The position numbers and the translations under genes were made by a program. A stretch of DNA of 12,257 nt, from positions 14,199 through 26,455 of the forward strand of contig RQSC01000440.1 of NCBI GenBank assembly GCA_013416795.1, written 5' to 3'. This document shows positions 6,740 to 12,257 of the stretch, in pieces (position 1 is the first letter of the stretch; the number at the start of each line of letters is the position of its first letter). The stretch comes from Prasinococcaceae sp. CCMP 1430 (Eukaryota; Prasinodermophyta; Palmophyllophyceae; Prasinococcales; Prasinococcaceae). Below the pieces are notes generated by a model. That model had not been told where the DNA came from. It was given only the letters and a program-made list of their open reading frames with translations, and did no database searches.

Positions 6740-9700
6740 CTACTCCGACCTCTCCGAGCTGCCTGAGGGCTTTGTGTCCTCGGTGAGCGCCGCAGCGCCG
6801 AACGTGACGGAGATCGATCTGCGCTCTAATGCGCTCACCGAGCTGCCGGATGACTTTGGTGACTTCAAGTCCCTGCGCGTGCTCAGGCTCAACTACAATC
6901 GCCTGAGCGCGTTCCCGACCGTGCTGGTCGGCTTGCCGCGCCTCGCGTCACTGGAGCTCTCGGGGAACCAGATTCTTCGCGTGGACGGCGCCGTCGCGCA
7001 CGCGCCAGCTCTGGAGTACCTCGACTTGAGCGGCAACCAGCTCGATTCTCTGCCGGATGGGCTGTGCGATGTTTCCACGCTGGTCAACGTCAACCTGGAG
7101 AACAACCTGCTCGAGGAGCTACCCGCAGACATCGGCAATCTGTCGCGCCTGCAGAAGCTAGACCTGAGCACGAACCGCCTCACGGCGTTGCCGGCGTCCG
7201 TGGGCAAACTGCGCTCGTTGCTGACGCTGGACGCCGCGAGCAATCAGCTCCAGGAGGTGCCCGCTTCGTTGGGCCACGTCAAGACCCTGCGCGAGATGGA
7301 TTTGCGCTACAACGACCTGAAGGAGCCTTTGAAGTCGCGTCTCGACGAGGGATTGTTCAACTTCCTCGCCTTTCTGCGCGAAGAGGAAGAGCGCTTAGAG
7401 CTCGAAGAGATTGAGCGCCTGAAGCCCGCGGCCGTCGAGGCCGCCCCGTGGACAGAATACCGCATGAAACGACCGCCAGCGGAGTGCCCGCTGATGCGCG
7501 CGGGGCACAGCATTTGCGCGTGTGGGCCGGCCACGATCTTGTTCGCCGGCACGCACCAGCACGAGGGCAGCGCGCGCACGAGCGAGCTCTGGCACATCGA
7601 CACGGTGCGCATGGAGTGGAAGCTGCTCCCCACCGACGGCGACTCGCCGGGTCTGCGCGACGGCCACTGCGCCGCTTGGGACGGCGGAAATCGCATGTAC
7701 GTCTTCGGCGGGCGCAACGCGGAGCGTAAACGCACCAGCGAGCTCTACTACCTCGACTTGCGCCCAAGCGACGACGGCGTGTACACGTGGACACGCCTCG
7801 CGGCCGACGGCGCGGTGCCAGCCCCTCGCGAGGGCGCCTGTGCCGTGTTCCACGAAGGCTGTCTGATGGTTTTCGGTGGCAAGGGCAGCAGCGCTCGCTG
7901 CAACGATCTGTTCTTCTACGACGCGAGCACGAACATGTGGAGCCAGCCCACCGCAACTGGCTCGAGCCCGAGCCCACGGTGCAGCGCGGCGCTCGCGGCT
8001 TCGGAGGGCATGCTCTTTGTGCACGGCGGACAGGCCAACTTCCTGTGCCAGGACCTCTTCGCACTCAACCTGCAGGAAATGCTTTGGCGCGAGGTGCCCC
8101 AGGCGGGCGCAGTGCCCGGGCCCGTTCATCATCACACTGCCGCGGTGCATGCGGGGTCGCTCTACATTCAGGGCGGCATCAATGAGCTTGGCGGTGCAAA
8201 CTACACCATGTCGCGCATCGCGCTGGGAGAGATGTCCTCTGCTAAGTCGATGGTGGCAGAGGACGCAGGGGAGAGCTCGACCCTGGCCCGCCGCATGAGC
8301 ATCCCCGCCGGCACGCGCAAGGTGTGGACGGGCGTGAACACCGCGCTCCAGCACTCTGATGCGCGACTGGCCGTCTTCAGCGCCGAGGGCGCCGAAACGG
8401 CAAGGCGATTGCACGTGTACCAGTACGGGTCGGCCGTGATGGGTTTCATTCCGCTCAACGATGCGGGCACCCCTGGCAAATTCCTCGATGTGTTCAAGGA
8501 AGTGCCCCTCGACGACCTCGAGGACAAGGACGACACGGGCGCGGAGCGGCGTGTCAACGCCAAGTCGCAGCGCGTCAACTTCACCATGCGCACCAAGGCG
8601 GGCTCGCTGCCTCCCAGCTACAGCGCCACATCCGACAAGGAGGCGCGCATGCTCGAGCATGTCGAGTCCTTCCGCCTGCAATTCATTGAGCTCTACCCAG
8701 CACGCCGACCGCTGCTGCTGACGCCCGCGAATGAGTCGGGCACGAAAAAGTTCGTGTGCACAACTCTGCGCCCGACCATGACTGCGTACTCGGAGCTGTA
8801 CGACGCAGATCCGTGCGCGCGCTTCGTCGCTGACTTCCTTCGGTACGAGACCCTTCACGAGCCCGCGAACTACCCAGAGCACGTGCCGAGCCCACTCTCA
8901 GTCCTGGGCTACCAGGCGGGCGATTGCTTCGACTTCTCCTTCGTGCTGGCGAGCCTTTTGCTCGGCGTGGGCTACGACGCGTACGTGGTTGTCGGCTACG
9001 CCCCTCGTGCTGTCACAGAGTGTGACCAGAGCCGTTTGAAGTGCCCACTGCTGGATGAGGAGGAACGGGTCGCCAAGGATAAGGCCAAGACGGAGGCAGA
9101 AGCCGCGAAGGCCGCTGCACAGAAGAAGCCCTCCAAGTACTCTTTCTCTGCGCCGACGAGCCTGGAATCGCAGTTCGAGAAGGACATGCGGATGAAGGAG
9201 GAGGAAGCGGAAGCGGAGGAGAAGGGGGCTTCTGTTGCGTTCACGCATGCGAGCGCGGCCGGTCTCAAGGTGCCCTCTGCGGTTGACCCAGATGATGCGC
9301 TTCCCGCCGGCTGCCGCGTGCACTGCTGGGTCATCGTGCTCGCCGGCAAGCGCGAAGTCACGGAGTCGTATTTCATCGAGCCTAGCACTGGTGCACGCTT
9401 CCCGCTGAGTGGAAGCACCTACCAGGGCATTGAGGTGGCATTCAACCAGCGCAACTACTGGGTGAACATGCAGGAAGACACCATCAACACGGGCAGCGTG
9501 GATGGCATCTCCTGGAACCTCCGTGATAGCAGCAAGTGGGAGCGTGTGCTCGAAGACTCGATGTACGACGGCGTGCCCATCGTGGAGGGTCGCAGTGACG
9601 GTGCAAGCGTCGGGGGCGATGTGGCGGACGGCGGGCTCGTCTCGCAGTCCAAGCACAGGCGGCAAGGGAGTACTGCTGGGCTCACGCCGGTCGCGAGCGA

Positions 9701-11126
9701 CTCGGCGAGGAAGAGGAGCTCGAAAGTGGAGGGGGTGGGGGACGACGAGCACCTCATCCCTGACGTGCCGCCGTCCTGGGTCCCGCCACTGCATCTTGCG
9801 CGCAATCAATTCGACCTGCGCTGCCCGAAGGGCGCGAAAACGACCCGCTACCACCGCTGTCATTTGGACATCTTTGCGAAGTTCGGCGAGAGCGCCCGCT
9901 GGGATGGCATGGTGCAGCGCCTCACGCTTTTTTCGGACGACGCGTGCTCCGCCATCATCGAGTGCCGCGAGTACTACGAGCGGCGCAAGGATCGCTTGCG
10001 CATGCGTGTGCTCTTTCCGGAGCGCGACGAGTCTATCGAGTCGTTCGATCGCGGTGCTCAATTTGGTCTGCGTGAGATCCGCGCCACGCGCAAGGTCGGC
10101 CGTGTGATGACGTTCTACCCTGACAGCCGGCTGGACGGCCTGAGGGAGCGCCGCGAGGAGTATGGGGCCACGATGGTGGAGACGTTCGAGGGGCGGGACG
10201 ACCACATGATACGTCGCTCGGTTGCATACGACGCGCTGCCGCCCGTGCCCGAGCACGGGGCCGAGGAGCAGGCGAGCGCCAAGGCGCTCCGCGAGCGCCA
10301 GAACGCGGCCGACGAGCAGCTCTTGCCATTGCGAAAGATCTCTGAAAAGTTCGAGCGCGATCCGCAGGCCGACGCGGGCACCGACATTGCCAAGCGGGTG
10401 TTCTACATCGGAGCTGACCAGATCAAGCTCCAGTTCCACTACAAACCCGGGCGCATCACAGCAAGCTCGCGCGTCTATACCAAGGATGGCACCGCGCATG
10501 AGACGCAGGTGGACCCTTTTGGTGCGCAGCCGAACGAGTCGGAGCTGCTCGATGAGTTCCGGGCGCTGATTGTGGCGGAGAGGGAATGCATTGCGTCTGT
10601 GCGCACCGTTGAGACGGAGGTCAAGGACATCTCTGCAAGCCGTACCAAGCAGGAACAAGGGATCGCTCTCCTCGTACCCTTCTACGACGTGATTCGCGTG
10701 TCGGCGAACGAGAGCGACGACGATGAGAACGAGGCCGAGAACAAGGCCGTGCACGACTACCTCAGCTCGTTCCTCCTGCCGGTGGCCGCGCAGAGGCCGC
10801 TCACCCACGAGGAGTGCAAGGAGGTGCGCAAGGCTTGCCTCAGAGCACTCAAAGACAGGCTCATCGATCGCGCCAACATCATCCAGGCGCGTCATGACGA
10901 GGAGACCGCCGCGCTTGCCAAGCGCCAGGCCAACTTCCAGCGCGACCGCGACCAGATGTCGCGCGACGAGGAGGAGGAGTACGAGCGTTCGTGCGAGGAG
11001 AGCATGTTCCGCATCCACATCCTCGAGCAGCGCCTCAAGCGCCACGAGGAAGCCGCGCTCGAGAAGTACTACCACCTTGACGCCAAGCTGCGTGCGGACC
11101 CGCGCCTCAGGGAGCTCGCCATGTGA
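6740..11126 (+). CDS. DRC7: dynein regulatory complex subunit 7 (CCDC135/FAP50 family), LRR-Kelch-TGL-coiled coil
   Basis: One exon of 4387 nt encodes 1461 aa after the split codon; numbering starts at Tyr 6741. Residues about 20-205 hold eight 23-residue leucine-rich repeats (LxxLDLSxNxLxxLP type). Residues 250-497 hold five clear Kelch blades with FAG, FGG, FGG, HGG and QGG strands. From about 620 the protein follows DRC7: ELYPARRPLLL, KKFVCTTLRPT, FVADFL, GDCFDFS, GVGYDAYVVVGYA, then VHCWVIVLAGKREV, YFIEPSTG and NYWVNMQ. This is the transglutaminase-like domain; Cys729 (8925-8927), His861 (9321-9323) and Glu880 (9378-9380) sit at the triad positions, Glu replacing the usual Asp. A charged Lys/Glu insert lies between Cys and His. 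After PPSWVPP (about 1010) comes the conserved DRC7 C-terminal region. A final coiled coil contains DRANIIQARHDEET and MFRIHILEQRLKRHEE, ending at DPRLREL as in animal orthologues, so the 3' end is complete. DRC7 is part of the nexin-dynein regulatory complex between outer doublets and acts in motility. As I recall, human CCDC135 (about 870 aa) lacks the LRR and Kelch parts. Confidence 0.92.
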
Positions 11127-11154
11127 TTGTACGCCCCGCGCGCCCGTGCCTTTC

Positions 11155-11159
11155 TGTAA
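11155..11159 (+). terminator. possible TGTAA poly(A) signal of DRC7
   Basis: TGTAA lies 28 nt after the TGA of DRC7. TGTAA is the usual poly(A) signal in Chlamydomonas and other green algae. A pentamer is expected by chance often, so this is only suggestive. No AATAAA is seen on this strand in the 116-nt spacer. Confidence 0.35.
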
Positions 11160-11210
11160 TTCTAATAATCACGAACGCAGCCGCATCGCAAGGGCTACCA
11201 CGTGCACGGT

Positions 11211-11216
11211 TTTATT
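11211..11216 (-). terminator. AATAAA poly(A) signal of the MBD4-like gene
   Basis: On the minus strand AATAAA (plus-strand TTTATT) begins 26 nt downstream of the TGA of the MBD4-like gene, a suitable place for a short 3' UTR. Cleavage 15-30 nt further would fall near 11180-11200, about 60 nt from the DRC7 stop on the other strand, so the two 3' UTRs may overlap. Confidence 0.5.
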
Positions 11217-11242
11217 ACGCGCTCCGGTGAGCGTGCTCCATC

Positions 11243-12257
11243 TCACGCCGCCGCCTCGCTGCCGTCGCCCAGGGCGCTCTCGAGGAATCTGTGGTAAAAG
11301 TTGAGCGCGTGGTCGTCGGGCCGCGTCTCGCGCCATCGCCCTAAAATGAAGATGGCGTACGCGTCGGCAGCGTACTTGCCGACGCCGTGCAGCTCCATGA
11401 CGTCCGCCCATGGCTTCTCTGTGTACTCCCTGGAGAAGCGCAGCAGTGACTTGCTGCGGCGGCGCTGCAAGCCGAGCGGCGCGAGCAGCCGCTCGAGCTC
11501 GGCGGCGTCCGGCGCTGCGGCGAGCGCACGGGCGGTTGGGTATCGGTTGAACAGGGCGGGAAGCACGCGGTCCACCTGCAGGCGCGTCGTACAGTTGAGG
11601 AGCATGCAGCTGACCAGCAACTTCCACGGTTCCCGCCGATAAAGCTCCTCGAGCAGGCCGTACGGACTGTGTGGCGCGAGCCAGCCCGGCACCCGAGCGA
11701 GGCCGCGTGGTGAGCCGCCGGACGCGCGCGAGGCCATCGTGGCACACGACAGCAGTGCCCCCTCGAGCTGGTCCAGAAGGCGCCGGGGGGTCCCAGTCGC
11801 AGTGTGCTGCGCCTCCCCAGCAGCATCGGGGGATGCCATCCCGTCCTCGGGTGTGAGCGGTGGGGCGGGCGCGGTCGCGAAGAAGCGGCTCTGCCCCGGC
11901 GACGCCACCACCGACGCGCGCCGACGCCGCTTCGGCGTGCGCTGGGCTCCGGCATCGCTGCAGCCGTCGTCCGAGCGGCGACCCGCGCGGCCACCCTTGC
12001 CCTCGCCGTCCGAATCTGCGGCGGCGTCCGCGATGGGCGGCTCGCGCGGCACGCGTGCGCCGCGGCGAGGCTGGACCTCGGCGCCCAGCGCGCGCAGCGC
12101 TGCACCCTCCGTGCGATACTCCTTCGCGTTGCCATCAACGAAGATGACCTCCCATGGCACGTGCTGCGCGCCGCGCCGCTGCTGCCGCTCCCTGAGCTCG
12201 ACGCGCCAGCTGGCCAGGGACGCGGTGGCGTCGGCGACGCCAGCCGCGGCCGCCGCG
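11243..12257 (-). CDS. MBD4: MBD4-like DNA glycosylase (methyl-CpG-binding domain plus HhH-GPD), 5' partial
   Basis: The frame is open from the window edge to TGA at 11245-11243; 337 residues are visible and no start is present. The GTG at 12160 is internal. Counting from the edge, residues 14-60 read as a methyl-CpG-binding domain: W-x-VELRERQ, then PWEVIFVDGNAKEYRT and ALRALG, matching the MBD pattern GW-x-REVRQR...DVYYISPxGKKFRSK...LARYLG. A disordered linker (60-195) includes the nuclear signal PKRRRR. Residues 197-325 are the HhH-GPD glycosylase: PWKLLVSCMLLNCTT, LLAPLGLQ, the hairpin LHGVGKYAADAY and RPDDHALNFYH. Within the last motif, Asp315 (codon 11314-11312) corresponds to the catalytic aspartate of mammalian MBD4. 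There is no Fe-S cysteine cluster, which argues against MutY, Nth or DEMETER. Expected role: removal of T or U from G mismatches after deamination at methylated CpG, in the nucleus. No intron is evident in the visible part. The gene converges on DRC7 with 116 nt between stops. Confidence 0.87.
   Translation of the reverse strand, partial: AAAAAGVADATASLASWRVELRERQQRRGAQHVPWEVIFVDGNAKEYRTEGAALRALGAEVQPRRGARVPREPPIADAAADSDGEGKGGRAGRRSDDGCSDAGAQRTPKRRRRASVVASPGQSRFFATAPAPPLTPEDGMASPDAAGEAQHTATGTPRRLLDQLEGALLSCATMASRASGGSPRGLARVPGWLAPHSPYGLLEELYRREPWKLLVSCMLLNCTTRLQVDRVLPALFNRYPTARALAAAPDAAELERLLAPLGLQRRRSKSLLRFSREYTEKPWADVMELHGVGKYAADAYAIFILGRWRETRPDDHALNFYHRFLESALGDGSEAAA

Noticed and set aside
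8898-11075. A 725-codon minus-strand open frame opposite DRC7
   Set aside because: It is a mirror of the strongly biased codons of DRC7. The product is Leu/Val/Arg/His-rich with no recognisable domain, while the plus strand matches a known family throughout.
12158-12160. GTG as a start codon of the MBD4-like gene
   Set aside because: The frame stays open upstream to the window edge and the upstream residues complete an MBD pattern, so this GTG is an internal valine codon.
1-12257. CRISPR arrays, insertion sequences, prophage or other bacterial mobile systems
   Set aside because: No spaced direct repeats, transposases or integrases were found, and gene structure is clearly eukaryotic with introns.

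Overview
The window looks like nuclear DNA from a GC-rich, flagellated microbial eukaryote, most likely a microalga such as a haptophyte or green alga; I cannot place it more exactly. The evidence is spliceosomal introns with GT...AG ends (donors mostly GTGCG or GTACG), a subunit of the motile-cilium dynein regulatory complex, a nucleoplasmin-fold nuclear protein, an MBD4-type DNA repair glycosylase, and no bacterial gene signals. Introns and spacers are packed with alternating CG/CA/TG dinucleotides that rarely contain stop codons, so many long open frames here are spurious.

Layout, left to right. 1-483: low-complexity spacer with a pure (CA)28 microsatellite. 484-2076 (minus): a three-exon gene for a 386-residue nucleoplasmin-like acidic protein with a bipartite nuclear localisation signal. 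2077-3495: divergent spacer holding an AT-richer patch with an inverted repeat, a 20-nt-period direct repeat, many GTAC palindromes and an A-run. 3496-4202 (plus): a two-exon gene for an unrecognised 155-residue protein. 4203-4520: convergent spacer with a perfect hairpin. 4521-5466 (minus): a four-exon gene for a small secreted, cysteine- and lysine-rich protein with KKKS repeats. 5467-6739: divergent spacer and the unresolved 5' end of the next gene. 6740-11126 (plus): a single 4.4-kb exon encoding an LRR-Kelch-transglutaminase-like-coiled-coil protein, recognisably DRC7 (CCDC135/FAP50). 11127-11242: a 116-nt convergent spacer. 11243-12257 (minus, 5' end outside the window): an MBD plus HhH-GPD DNA glycosylase, MBD4-like.

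The five genes alternate strictly in strand (-, +, -, +, -). They do not form an operon or an obvious pathway: two are nuclear (chromatin/nucleolus and base-excision repair), one is axonemal, one is secreted and one is unknown. The points most worth following are the secreted polylysine/Cys-Trp-Cys protein, the LRR-Kelch extension of DRC7 with a Cys-His-Glu triad-like set, and the retention of a methyl-CpG-binding domain on the glycosylase.
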